NCBI GenBank assembly: GCA_947302895.1 | Contig: CAMYWU010000008.1 | Span: 1-16,431 of the forward strand | Length of the DNA: 16,431 nt | Direction of reading: 5' to 3' | From: an uncultured Clostridia bacterium | Lineage (GTDB): Bacteria > Bacillota > Clostridia > Oscillospirales > Acutalibacteraceae | Part shown: positions 6,882 through 13,593 of the stretch, one piece after another | Layout of the letters: every line of letters starts with the position of its first letter | Numbering within the stretch: position 1 is the first letter of the stretch | Made by a program: the position numbers and the translations under genes | Notes under the pieces: model-generated | Database searches by the model: none | The model's input: the letters and a program-made list of their open reading frames with translations, nothing else | What the model was told of the DNA's origin: nothing

Positions 6882-8014
6882 TCTTCATCACCCCAAATCT
6901 TTTCAATCTGCTCAAGCGCATAGTTGCGCTGATTTTCATCAAGCTCCTGCCCGTTTTGCTTTTCATACAGCTCGCCCAGCAAGTCAATCGGAAGCAGCTT
7001 TTTTGCATCCTGACTGATATCCACGGTGTTTTTAGTTCTTGTTCTCGTGTTATCATAATCAAGCTTCATTATCTTGTGATAAACGGTTCTCAGGCGTGTT
7101 ATCGCGTCAAAAATATCCTCTTCATCAGTGAGGGTAATATGATAGTAATCCTCTAAGTTAAAGCTTTCATAAAACGATTTTTCCATAAGCTCGTCATATT
7201 TGCCTTTGATTTCAACCATATCATATTTGGGAATAAGCGGAATTGTTCTGACTTCCACATCGCCCTTTTTGCCCATTTCAATTACGGTTACGGATTTCTT
7301 ATGATTCGCTTCCGAAAAAGAATACTTAAGAGGTGAGCCTGCATAACGGACAGTATCCCTTGTAATCCTTTGCGGCGAGTGAATATGTCCGAGAGCAACG
7401 TAATCAAAGCCGTCAAAAGCTGTAGCGTCAATGTTGTCCGTTCCGCCGACGGAGATTTCCTCGCTGTCGCAGGTTTTGGCGCCTGTTACAAACTGATGTG
7501 TAACAAGCACATTTCTGTCGTCAGTGCTAATCTCCATATGCTTAACAGCGGATTTAACGGCGTCGTTGTAGGTTGCAATCTCCTCTTCGGGAAACGCCTG
7601 GCGCACGTGAACAGGCTTAATAAACGGCAGCATATAAAGCTTGACTGTTCCGAAATCATCATTAAGCTCAAAGGGCTTGACCTCGCCGCTGTACGCGCGT
7701 GAAATATGTATACCTACGGTGTCAATAAGCTCTGAAGCGAACGACAGCCTCTCGGCGCTGTCGTGATTACCGCTGATAATAAAGGTTTCAAAATGCCTTT
7801 TTGCCAAATCTTTAAGAAAGCTGTTCAGCACCTCCACGGCTTCAACAGTGGGAACTGATTTATCATAAACGTCGCCTGCAATAATAATCCCGTCAGGTTG
7901 CTCTTCATCTATAATGTTGAATATCTTTAACAATATATATTTTTGATCCTCAATCATAGAAAACTCGTTAACCTTTTTTCCAATGTGTAAATCAGCTAAA
8001 TGAATTAGTTTCAT
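6878..8014 (-). CDS. sbcD: SbcD exonuclease subunit (calcineurin-like nuclease)
   Basis: SbcD is the Mn-dependent phosphoesterase/nuclease subunit of SbcCD, the bacterial Mre11. All motifs are present in the 378-aa product: DLHIG (Asp8, His10), GDVYD (Asp48), GNHD (Asn83-Asp85, catalytic His84), THQF (His173) and GHIH (His210, His212), followed by the usual capping domain. The start at 8014 (MKLIHLADLH) is chosen because AGGTGA lies 4 nt upstream and the metal-binding DLH motif then sits at the normal place. A longer in-frame reading from 8110 would add 32 hydrophobic residues covering the promoter, so it is rejected. It is first in the sbcD-sbcC operon with a 4-nt overlap into sbcC and is divergent from the hipBA-like gene. 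Confidence 0.95.
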   Translation of the reverse strand: MKLIHLADLHIGKKVNEFSMIEDQKYILLKIFNIIDEEQPDGIIIAGDVYDKSVPTVEAVEVLNSFLKDLAKRHFETFIISGNHDSAERLSFASELIDTVGIHISRAYSGEVKPFELNDDFGTVKLYMLPFIKPVHVRQAFPEEEIATYNDAVKSAVKHMEISTDDRNVLVTHQFVTGAKTCDSEEISVGGTDNIDATAFDGFDYVALGHIHSPQRITRDTVRYAGSPLKYSFSEANHKKSVTVIEMGKKGDVEVRTIPLIPKYDMVEIKGKYDELMEKSFYESFNLEDYYHITLTDEEDIFDAITRLRTVYHKIMKLDYDNTRTRTKNTVDISQDAKKLLPIDLLGELYEKQNGQELDENQRNYALEQIEKIWGDEE

Positions 8015-8036
8015 AGTATCACCTATCCTTAAGAGT

Positions 8037-8042
8037 ATTATA
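8037..8042 (-). promoter_or_regulatory. sbcDC promoter (extended -10)
   Basis: On the minus strand TATAAT (8042-8037) is preceded by TGA, forming an extended -10 element. No good -35 is seen at 17 bp. Transcription would begin about 15 nt before the sbcD ATG, giving a very short leader with its SD. Confidence 0.5.
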
Positions 8043-8103
8043 TCATAAACATTAAGCAAAATAAAGTTAAGAACAGCAAATGCAACTCCTTTTTGGTTAA
8101 CAT

Positions 8104-8132
8104 TTGACATTTGTTATCATATATGATAACAT
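8104..8132 (+). promoter_or_regulatory. hipBA-like promoter with 20-bp palindromic operator
   Basis: TTGACA at 8104-8109 and TAACAT at 8127-8132 (17-bp spacer) form the promoter. A perfect 20-bp palindrome, TGTTATCATATATGATAACA (8112-8131), fills the spacer and overlaps the -10. This is the expected place for an autorepressor site. HipB-family antitoxins bind palindromic TATC...GATA-type operators, and the half-site TTATC fits that pattern. Confidence 0.75.
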
Positions 8133-8162
8133 AAGGTAAATAATATCAAGGAGGTGAGGGAT

Positions 8163-9545
8163 TTGACGGACGACAGCATTATTAAAATGCGGCAGAGCAT
8201 TATATCAAAGCTGACGCAGGCGCGGCTTGAAAAAGGAATATCGCAGGCACAGCTTGCAGAAATGATAGGAACGCAGCGTTCCAATATTTGCAGGATTGAA
8301 AGCGGAGCGCAAAATCTCTCGCTGGATATGCTGATAAAGATTTCTCAGGCGCTTGACAAGGATGTCAGCGTAATTTTAGACGAAAGGAGTGATACCATGG
8401 GCAACAATTATGTTTTAAAGCTTTATGACGAGCCGCTGATAGAGTTTACGCTTGATACAAAACCGCTTGAAGGCTTGAAGGCTACTATTACAAACGTTAA
8501 TGAAAGTAAAAAAGCTCTGTGCCCAATTGACCTGAAGCTTACCGATGAAGGCATAGTAAAGTGGCTTGAGCACAGAGTTATTCCAAAGAATCGTCAGTTT
8601 GTTGACGAGATTCTCAAATCCTTCGGGCTCAGCGTCAACAACACCAAGGGCATTATTGACGTCTGCATGGGTTTGTCACTCAACGACAGCTATTGGGTTG
8701 TTAAGAACGATTTTGACGGAAAGTATGCCGACTACAATCTTTATGAAAACCGCTTCTCCGAGGCGCTTTCACTTGTCGCTTACACGGGTGTCGGTACGGG
8801 CAACGAGGCGTTTTCAACCTCGCCCGAGTTCACTACAAACGGTATGCTCCGCAAGGCTTGGCGTTTTGTTGAGGACGACGGCATTTATCTCTATAAAGGC
8901 GGAACCGAGGGCGCAGTCAACGCGGGCAACGAACCTTACAGCGAATACTATGCTTCTCAGATTGCGGAAGTGATGGGTTTAAACGCTGTTCACTATGACC
9001 TTGAAAACTGGAAGGGTATTCTTGCTTCAAAATGCAAGCTCTTTACCGATATTGACACGGCATTTGTGCCTGTCGGCAGGCTGATGAAGGAGGGCACGCT
9101 CAAAGCCGCACTTGATATATATGATGAGTACGGCAAGGAATTCCGCGAGCAGGTAAACAGTATGCTTGTGTTTGATGCGCTGATTTATAACGAGGATAGG
9201 CATTTCGGCAACTTCGGTCTGCTGCGTGATAATCACAGCGGTAAAGTCATTGCTCCTGCGCCGATTTTTGATAACGGATTATCCCTTTTCAATTACGGTA
9301 TGCCCGACGATTTCAAAAATCTTGCCGAATACGCGAAGACCAGAACTACTCCTTACAGGCTTTCTTTTGAGGACGTATGCCGCGAGGTTATGGAAACGAA
9401 GCAGCGAAACCAATTAAGGAAGATAGTTGATTTCAAATTCACAAGGCATCCTTCAATCAATCTTCCCGAAGAGCGATTAACAGCGATTGAAAACTATATC
9501 AATGTCCGTGCACGCGAATTACTTTCATTACCTAAATTGAGATAA
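8163..9545 (+). CDS. HipB-HipA fusion: XRE antitoxin domain joined to HipA-like Ser/Thr kinase
   Basis: Residues 17-66 of the 460-aa product are an XRE helix-turn-helix (GISQAQLAEMIGTQRSNICRIES), as in HipB. The rest, from about residue 80, is a HipA-like kinase with catalytic loop NEDRHFGN (Asp345) and metal-binding IFDNG (Asp370). HipA kinases phosphorylate translation factors such as glutamyl-tRNA synthetase and cause persistence; this enzyme's substrate is unknown. The SPEFTTNG segment (about 220-227) may correspond to the HipA autophosphorylation loop. TTG 8163 is chosen because AGGAGGTGA (8149-8157) lies 5 nt upstream; GTG 8154 overlaps that SD. An internal in-frame ATG at 8397 has its own SD (AAAGGAG, 8383-8389), so kinase-only HipA of 382 aa could also be made. 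The upstream palindrome suggests autorepression. Annotation as an XRE regulator with a CtkA/HipA-like domain would be equivalent. Confidence 0.88.
   Translation: MTDDSIIKMRQSIISKLTQARLEKGISQAQLAEMIGTQRSNICRIESGAQNLSLDMLIKISQALDKDVSVILDERSDTMGNNYVLKLYDEPLIEFTLDTKPLEGLKATITNVNESKKALCPIDLKLTDEGIVKWLEHRVIPKNRQFVDEILKSFGLSVNNTKGIIDVCMGLSLNDSYWVVKNDFDGKYADYNLYENRFSEALSLVAYTGVGTGNEAFSTSPEFTTNGMLRKAWRFVEDDGIYLYKGGTEGAVNAGNEPYSEYYASQIAEVMGLNAVHYDLENWKGILASKCKLFTDIDTAFVPVGRLMKEGTLKAALDIYDEYGKEFREQVNSMLVFDALIYNEDRHFGNFGLLRDNHSGKVIAPAPIFDNGLSLFNYGMPDDFKNLAEYAKTRTTPYRLSFEDVCREVMETKQRNQLRKIVDFKFTRHPSINLPEERLTAIENYINVRARELLSLPKLR
8383..8399 (+). promoter_or_regulatory. Internal ribosome binding site and ATG inside the HipBA fusion
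   Basis: AAAGGAG at 8383-8389 is followed 7 nt later by ATG 8397, in frame with the fusion and exactly at the junction between the HTH domain and the kinase domain. Translation from here would give free HipA-like kinase. It resembles an ancestral hipA start retained after hipB and hipA were joined. Confidence 0.55.
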
Positions 9546-9588
9546 TAAAACACGCAATAAAACAGTTTGGCTCAAAGGAGATTTATCA

Positions 9589-10830
9589 TTGAATATTAAC
9601 GATATTATTGAATATGAAAACGAGAATACAAATATTGACTTTAAAGCAGTGGAATATAATAAAGGTGATTATGCTTCATTATTGAAAGATATTATGTCTA
9701 TGGCAAACGCAGCTACTTCAGATACGAAATATATTATTGTTGGTGTTAAAAATAGACCCGGTGAAAATAATGAGGTGTTAGGTTTAGATGATGTTTCCGA
9801 TCAGGCTGTTTTTGAAAATGTTATTCAAGAAAATATTGAGCCAACTATTAATTTCAAATATTATACTCATCTTTATTTTAATGCTAAATTGGGCATTTTT
9901 GAAATAACAGCAAACGATGACAAACCCTATATGATGAAAAAAGACTATAATTCATTAAAAAAGGGAGAAATGTGGATAAGAAAAGGTTCTCGGAATTCAA
10001 GAGTTACAAGATCTGATTTAGATAAAATGCTTGTTGAAAAATCGTCAATGCGATTTAACAACAAGGTAAAAATCGGTTTTGGTGAGAGCCTTGAAACTAT
10101 TATTTCACTAAAAAAGAGCATTATTGATTACGACAATTTACCCTCAGCGAAGGAAAAACAAGATTTGATAGAATACAAAAAAAGATTAAAAGTACTCATA
10201 GAAGAACATGAAGAACGTGAAAAACGTTCTGAATTATATCCTGGATATAACACACTTTCTAAACTTGCTGGTATTGGTCAGATTGCAGAATACAATAGCT
10301 CTAAAAAGGGGATAAGAATTGGATATGATCAATTAAGTATGCCTATATATTGCAATGAGCAAGAACTAGAATATAGAATAAAATCAGTTGAAAAAGACTA
10401 TTATGATTATGATCGTTATTACATATACGAGGAGAATTCGTATAAGATTAATTTAAATATTTACAATGATGGAAATGAGTTTTTAGAGGATGTACAGATT
10501 GAGCTGTTCTTCGACTCTGATGTATTTGAAATCCCTACAAAAAGATTTACAAAACCAAAATCAGGAATATCATCCGCAATTAACGCTGTTTATTCAGAAA
10601 CGGCTTTTTTATCATATCCAACGGTAAAAAACAAAGGATCATATATAGTTATTAGTGATTCACATAATCAGATAAGACATCAAGCATATACCAAGGTCTT
10701 GAGAGATGATTTGCGTTTATTGGTTAATCCAAAGACTAAAAAAAGTGAAAGTAACATTAAATATATAATAAGTGCTCGAAATTTGCCGAATCATATTGAG
10801 GGAACACTTACAGTGAAAATTGAAGACTGA
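9589..10830 (+). CDS. AlbA_2 (Schlafen-type) domain protein, possible defence or regulatory role
   Basis: The first 145 or so of 413 residues match the AlbA_2/Schlafen fold: IDFKAVEY, then LKDIMSMANAATSDTKYIIVGVKNR, and later GEMWIRKGSRNSRVT. AlbA_2 proteins are putative nucleic-acid or nucleotide-binding factors, often annotated as ATP-binding regulators, and found in defence and mobile regions. A charged helical segment (about 165-210) and an unrecognised beta-rich C-terminal domain (about 275-413) follow. There is no signal peptide or membrane segment. The start is TTG 9589, with AAAGGAG at 9574-9580 placed 8 nt upstream; the SD decides it, as no nearby ATG is in frame. It follows the HipBA fusion by 43 nt without a terminator between, so the two are probably cotranscribed. 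It is clearly more AT-rich than the HipBA gene, suggesting a separate origin. Function is not established. Confidence 0.75.
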   Translation: MNINDIIEYENENTNIDFKAVEYNKGDYASLLKDIMSMANAATSDTKYIIVGVKNRPGENNEVLGLDDVSDQAVFENVIQENIEPTINFKYYTHLYFNAKLGIFEITANDDKPYMMKKDYNSLKKGEMWIRKGSRNSRVTRSDLDKMLVEKSSMRFNNKVKIGFGESLETIISLKKSIIDYDNLPSAKEKQDLIEYKKRLKVLIEEHEEREKRSELYPGYNTLSKLAGIGQIAEYNSSKKGIRIGYDQLSMPIYCNEQELEYRIKSVEKDYYDYDRYYIYEENSYKINLNIYNDGNEFLEDVQIELFFDSDVFEIPTKRFTKPKSGISSAINAVYSETAFLSYPTVKNKGSYIVISDSHNQIRHQAYTKVLRDDLRLLVNPKTKKSESNIKYIISARNLPNHIEGTLTVKIED

Positions 10831-10909
10831 TATTGTGTCCGCTTTTGTGTACTATTCGTATATATGTACTAATTTAAAATATTACAAACTGTAACCTTTT
10901 TGAGTGATG

Positions 10910-10956
10910 AAAAACGCCTGAAACGCTGTTGTGGCAACGGTTTCGGGCGTTTTTGT
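10910..10956 (+). terminator. Terminator closing the HipBA/AlbA_2 unit
   Basis: AAAAACGCCTGAAAC (10910-10924) pairs with GTTTCGGGCGTTTTT (10940-10954), with one G-T pair; an inner GTTG/CAAC helix lies in the loop. The 3' arm ends in the T tract. It lies 80 nt after the AlbA_2 stop codon. Between them only a small TTACA/TGTAA hairpin (10882-10894) is visible. Confidence 0.75.
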
Positions 10957-11115
10957 ATAGGGTATTGTCAGTAAAAGACCAAAAGGGCAGATAATAGACA
11001 AAATTTGCGTAAAAATTGGATAAATTTAGGGCGAAATTTTCGAATTTGTCGTAATTGCACAAATTCTGTTGACAGTATTTGGCAATGTGTACAAAAATCT
11101 AGTCTAATCTTGACA
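10957..11115. other. AT-rich gap before the spoVAD remnant, no gene seen
   Basis: A frame open from 11005 runs through this stretch into the spoVAD remnant. Its first 37 codons do not resemble SpoVAD and have no SD, so I do not treat them as coding. TTGACA at 11069-11074 looks like a -35 but no good -10 follows at 16-18 bp. The stretch probably contains the rearrangement junction that removed the 5' half of spoVAD. Confidence 0.35.
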
Positions 11116-11511
11116 ATGGCACCTGCTGCGGCGAGGACTATAAGTGAGTTTCTGGACGACACAAATACAACAACCGAGGATTATGACCTTATTTTAACAG
11201 GCGACTTGGGCTATACGGGAACCGAGCTTCTCCACGAGGTTTTGCAGATTGAATACAACAAGAATATTGAAAAAATTCACGGCGATTGCGGACTGATGAT
11301 TTTTGATTTGAAGAAGCAGGATGTCAACTCGGGCGGTTCGGGCTGCGGTTGCAGCGCTTCGGTTCTTTGCTCGCATATTCTTAAAAAAATGAGGGCGGGG
11401 GAGCTAAACAAGGTTCTTTTTGTTGCAACAGGCGCACTTATGAGCCCAACCTCAACAAAGCAGGGCCAGCCCATTCCGGGAATAGCCCACGCCGTTTTGC
11501 TTGAAAAATGA
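11116..11511 (+). pseudogene. spoVAD: spoVAD remnant: C-terminal part only
   Basis: The 131 codons from 11116 match the C-terminal part of stage V sporulation protein AD, the thiolase-fold protein that binds dipicolinic acid for uptake into the forespore. Diagnostic segments are MAPAAARTI, YDLILTGDLGYTGTELL, HGDCGLMIFDLKKQDV, NSGGSGCGCSAS and VATGALMSPTSTKQGQ, ending at the normal SpoVAD C-terminus. Intact SpoVAD has about 335-340 residues, so roughly the first 200 are missing. Homology begins abruptly at MAPAA; the codons just upstream do not match. There is no SD before ATG 11116 and no spoVAC or spoVAE neighbours. It is therefore a 5'-truncated copy and probably non-functional. It shows that this lineage is, or descends from, a spore former. 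Confidence 0.85.
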
Positions 11512-11512
11512 A

Positions 11513-11548
11513 AACAGCCGACAGGATAACATTATCCTGTCGGTTGTT
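11513..11548. terminator. Terminator after the spoVAD remnant
   Basis: AACAGCCGACAGGATAA (11513-11529) pairs with TTATCCTGTCGGTTGTT (11532-11548), with one G-T pair, and T-rich sequence follows. It starts 2 nt after the spoVAD stop and ends 4 nt before the convergent gene at 11552, so it probably serves both strands. Its core resembles the terminator at 1891-1925. Confidence 0.8.
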
Positions 11549-11551
11549 TGT

Positions 11552-12058
11552 TTATTGGTGAAAGAATAAAAATACAACTGCTAATATTGCAACAACGGCT
11601 ACGGCGGCGAAAGCAACAGCAATTGCTTTACTATTATTGTATTCATCATCATTGCTGCTTGAATAATTATAGGAAGACTGTTTTATATTATTTTGTATTT
11701 GTTTTTCCTGAAGCTTAAATTTTTGCGGTTTTTTTCTTGTTTTTTCGATTTCTTTATGTAGAAGAGTGAGTGGGTCCTGTTGTGTGAGAAGCTCATTATA
11801 AAAGCGTTTTATATCAAATAAATCTTTTTCTGTTACCTCTTGAGGAATGTTGTCGTGAGTAATACTGTTTCTCAAAGATTTCAAATGTATAAGCGTATGC
11901 ATTTTGTTGTCCCAATTGCTGATATAGGCACGCCCCTTGGTGGAATTCATTTTCATTTCATTAATATATGCTTTTACACTTTCTTCTCCATATGCCTGCT
12001 TGCAAAAATTTTCAACATATTTATATTCATCTAAGAATTCTATATCAATTCTGTTCAT
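11552..12058 (-). CDS. Tail-anchored protein with a HEPN-like RNxxxH motif
   Basis: In the 168-aa product the N-terminal 110 residues are helical and soluble, with SLRNSITHD at 62-69. Arg63 and His68 fit the Rx4-6H motif of HEPN domains, many of which are RNases in toxin-antitoxin and phage-defence systems. A Lys-rich and then Ser/Asn-rich linker (about 110-142) leads to a single C-terminal hydrophobic segment (143-168, AIAVAFAAVAVVAILAVVFLF), so the protein should be held in the membrane by its tail with the HEPN-like part in the cytoplasm. The start at 12058 is chosen because GGTGA lies 5 nt upstream; an in-frame start at 12115 lies inside the promoter. It is monocistronic and divergent from the 7-TM gene. 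HEPN assignment rests on this motif and helical pattern only; nuclease activity is unproven. Confidence 0.7.
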   Translation of the reverse strand: MNRIDIEFLDEYKYVENFCKQAYGEESVKAYINEMKMNSTKGRAYISNWDNKMHTLIHLKSLRNSITHDNIPQEVTEKDLFDIKRFYNELLTQQDPLTLLHKEIEKTRKKPQKFKLQEKQIQNNIKQSSYNYSSSNDDEYNNSKAIAVAFAAVAVVAILAVVFLFFHQ

Positions 12059-12086
12059 ATTATCACCAATAAGTAAGAATGTAATC

Positions 12087-12115
12087 ATTATAACATACCT
12101 GATGATTATTTGCAA
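12087..12115 (-). promoter_or_regulatory. Promoter of the tail-anchored HEPN-like gene
   Basis: On the minus strand TTGCAA (12115-12110), a 17-bp spacer and TATAAT (12092-12087) preceded by TGT make an extended -10 promoter. Transcription would start near 12080, about 22 nt before the ATG at 12058. Confidence 0.7.
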
Positions 12116-12148
12116 AACAGAAACAGTTGGTATTTGATTTACATAATA

Positions 12149-12192
12149 TCTTTAACTTTTCCTTGAAATGTGCTATATTCTAATGGAATAGT
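12149..12192 (+). promoter_or_regulatory. Promoter of the 7-TM gene, near-copy of the TipAS promoter
   Basis: TTAACT (12152-12157), a 16-bp spacer and TATATT (12174-12179) preceded by TGC give the same geometry as the promoter at 3615-3642. About 30 bp from the -35 through the -10 differ at only three positions. The inverted repeat here is imperfect: ACTTTTCCTT at 12155-12164 against AATGGAATAGT at 12182-12192. Confidence 0.6.
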
Positions 12193-12208
12193 TTTTTGGA
12201 GGCGGAAT

Positions 12209-12850
12209 ATGAAATACGGTGAATCGTTTTTTGACATAGCATATTTGATAATAACTATTAGCATAGGAGCTTATCTGCTTGTTAAAGCAAATAATAAACT
12301 TCAAAAGCTGATGGGCGGGGCTGCGCTTGTGCTTGGCTGCGGTGATGCTTTTCATCTTGTGCCAAGGGTGCTGAATTATTTTGTGGATAAGGATTTCACG
12401 ACTGCTCTCGGAGCAGGCAAGCTGATTACTTCCATAACAATGACGGTATTTTATATCCTTGTTTACTATATCTTTCTGAACAACTATAAAGGGCGGGAAA
12501 ACAAGGGAATTACCGCAACAATTTGGGGCTTGTCTGCAATCAGAATTGCGCTGTGCCTATTCCCTCAAAACGAGTGGTTCAGCAACAATTCACCGCTGTT
12601 GTGGGGCATACTCCGCAATATCCCGTTTGCAATTCTCGGAGGGGTTATCGTTATTCTGTATTTCAAATTCAGAAAAGATGATAAATGTTTCAGATTTATC
12701 TGGCTGTATGTAACGCTTTCGTTCTTGTTCTATATTCCCGTTGTTGTGGGCGCAGATGCTGTTCCGATTCTCGGTGCGCTGATGCTGCCGAAGACGATTT
12801 GCTATCTTCTGATACTATTCACATTCTTAAAAAAGAAAAAGAACTCATAA
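12209..12850 (+). CDS. Seven-transmembrane protein of unknown function
   Basis: The 213-aa product has seven hydrophobic segments at roughly residues 7-27, 31-55, 64-90, 97-115, 128-152, 160-180 and 184-207, and a Lys-rich C-terminal end, which should lie in the cytoplasm. The second segment holds GCGDAFHLVPR, whose polar residues within a membrane helix suggest a functional or metal-binding site. There is no signal peptide apart from the first membrane segment. ATG 12209 follows GGAGG (12198-12202) by 6 nt. The gene is monocistronic, with its own promoter and a terminator just after the stop. The promoter is nearly identical to that of the TipAS gene at 3673, so the two may be co-regulated. 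I do not recognise a characterised family. Confidence 0.8.
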   Translation: MKYGESFFDIAYLIITISIGAYLLVKANNKLQKLMGGAALVLGCGDAFHLVPRVLNYFVDKDFTTALGAGKLITSITMTVFYILVYYIFLNNYKGRENKGITATIWGLSAIRIALCLFPQNEWFSNNSPLLWGILRNIPFAILGGVIVILYFKFRKDDKCFRFIWLYVTLSFLFYIPVVVGADAVPILGALMLPKTICYLLILFTFLKKKKNS

Positions 12851-12854
12851 TGAA

Positions 12855-12890
12855 AAAACCGAACTCAATTGAGTTTGGTTTTGCTTTATT
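12855..12890 (+). terminator. Terminator after the 7-TM gene
   Basis: AAAACCGAACTC (12855-12866) pairs with GAGTTTGGTTTT (12871-12882), with one G-T pair, around AATT. It is followed by GCTTTATTTAT and starts 4 nt after the stop codon. Confidence 0.8.
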
Positions 12891-12923
12891 TATATTTATG
12901 ATATCAGATATTATAATGTGTTA

Positions 12924-12952
12924 TTGAGAGTAGACTTGCGTTGTGGTATAAT
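12924..12952 (+). promoter_or_regulatory. Promoter of the acetyltransferase/flavoenzyme operon
   Basis: TTGAGA (12924-12929), a 17-bp spacer and TATAAT (12947-12952) preceded by TGG form a strong extended -10 promoter. It is the only clear promoter before the six-gene block ending at 15986. Confidence 0.8.
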
Positions 12953-12958
12953 AAAGCA

Positions 12959-13095
12959 GATATCAGCAATTCTTGCTGAGAATCAAACAGGCATTTTTTC
13001 TGTTTCAACTATATTTTTGTTAAAAACAAAAACTTCGATAAGGCAATAAACGTTCTTTAAAGCGAAGATTATGCCGTTACATAAGGGGAGTAATT
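12959..13095 (+). promoter_or_regulatory. Structured 5' leader of the acetyltransferase/flavoenzyme operon
   Basis: The predicted leader is about 135 nt, long for this genome. It holds the hairpin CAGCAA-TTC-TTGCTG (about 12967-12981) and a small AACAG/CTGTT hairpin. CTTCG (13033-13037) pairs with CGAAG (13063-13067), and TAAGGCA (13039-13045) can pair with TGCCGTTA (13072-13079, one bulge). These last two helices interleave, so an H-type pseudoknot next to the SD (AAGGGGAG, 13083-13090) is possible. It could be a cis-regulatory RNA, but I match it to no known riboswitch. Confidence 0.35.
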
Positions 13096-13563
13096 ATGAC
13101 TATAAGAAAAGCTCGAATAAAAGATTCAAAACGCATTGTAAGCCTGCTCAGCCAGGTGCTTGAGCTGCATGCTGAAATACGCCCCGATATTTTTCAGACG
13201 GGGACAACAAAATATACCGAAACCGAGGTTGAGGGACTTATCAATAATGAAAACAGGCGCACATACGTTGCAGTTGATGAAAACGATGAGTTAATCGGTT
13301 TTGCGCTCTGTGAAGTTAAAAAAATCAATTCTCACAATATGGTTCCACGCAGGGAAATGTATATTGACGATATCTGTGTTGACGGCAGCGCAAGGGGACA
13401 GCGCATCGGCACTCAGCTGTTTGAATATGTGAAGGAAGAAGCGAGAAAACTCGGTTGCTACGAAATCACGCTGAACGTCTGGGAAGGCAACGACAGCGCC
13501 AGAGCGTTTTATGATAAAATGAATATGAAACCCAGGTCAACAATGATGGAAATAATTCTGTAA
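13096..13563 (+). CDS. GNAT family N-acetyltransferase
   Basis: The 155-aa product is a single GNAT domain that transfers an acetyl group from acetyl-CoA to an amine. The acetyl-CoA-binding motif A is clear as DDICVDGSARGQRIGTQLF (about 91-109, pyrophosphate loop QRIGT), and motif B follows with NVWEGNDSARAFYDKMNMKP. The length is typical of a complete one-domain enzyme. ATG 13096 has AAGGGGAG (13083-13090) 5 nt upstream. It is the first gene of the operon from the promoter at 12924, behind a long structured leader. Sequence similarity is of the RimI/aminoglycoside-type general class and does not fix the substrate. Downstream neighbours point to small-molecule modification or detoxification rather than ribosomal protein acetylation, which is an inference. 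Confidence 0.88.
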   Translation: MTIRKARIKDSKRIVSLLSQVLELHAEIRPDIFQTGTTKYTETEVEGLINNENRRTYVAVDENDELIGFALCEVKKINSHNMVPRREMYIDDICVDGSARGQRIGTQLFEYVKEEARKLGCYEITLNVWEGNDSARAFYDKMNMKPRSTMMEIIL

Positions 13564-13593
13564 ATAGCAGTATCAGATATGCAGAGGTGCGCT

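Noticed and set aside
8015..8110. Longer SbcD starting at 8110
   Set aside because: It would cover the promoter and shift the DLH metal motif 32 residues inward; the ATG at 8014 has an SD and gives the usual family N-terminus.
11005..11115. Coding 5' extension of the spoVAD remnant
   Set aside because: The 37 codons do not resemble SpoVAD, lack an SD and are rich in Asn/Cys/Arg; more likely random sequence at the rearrangement junction.
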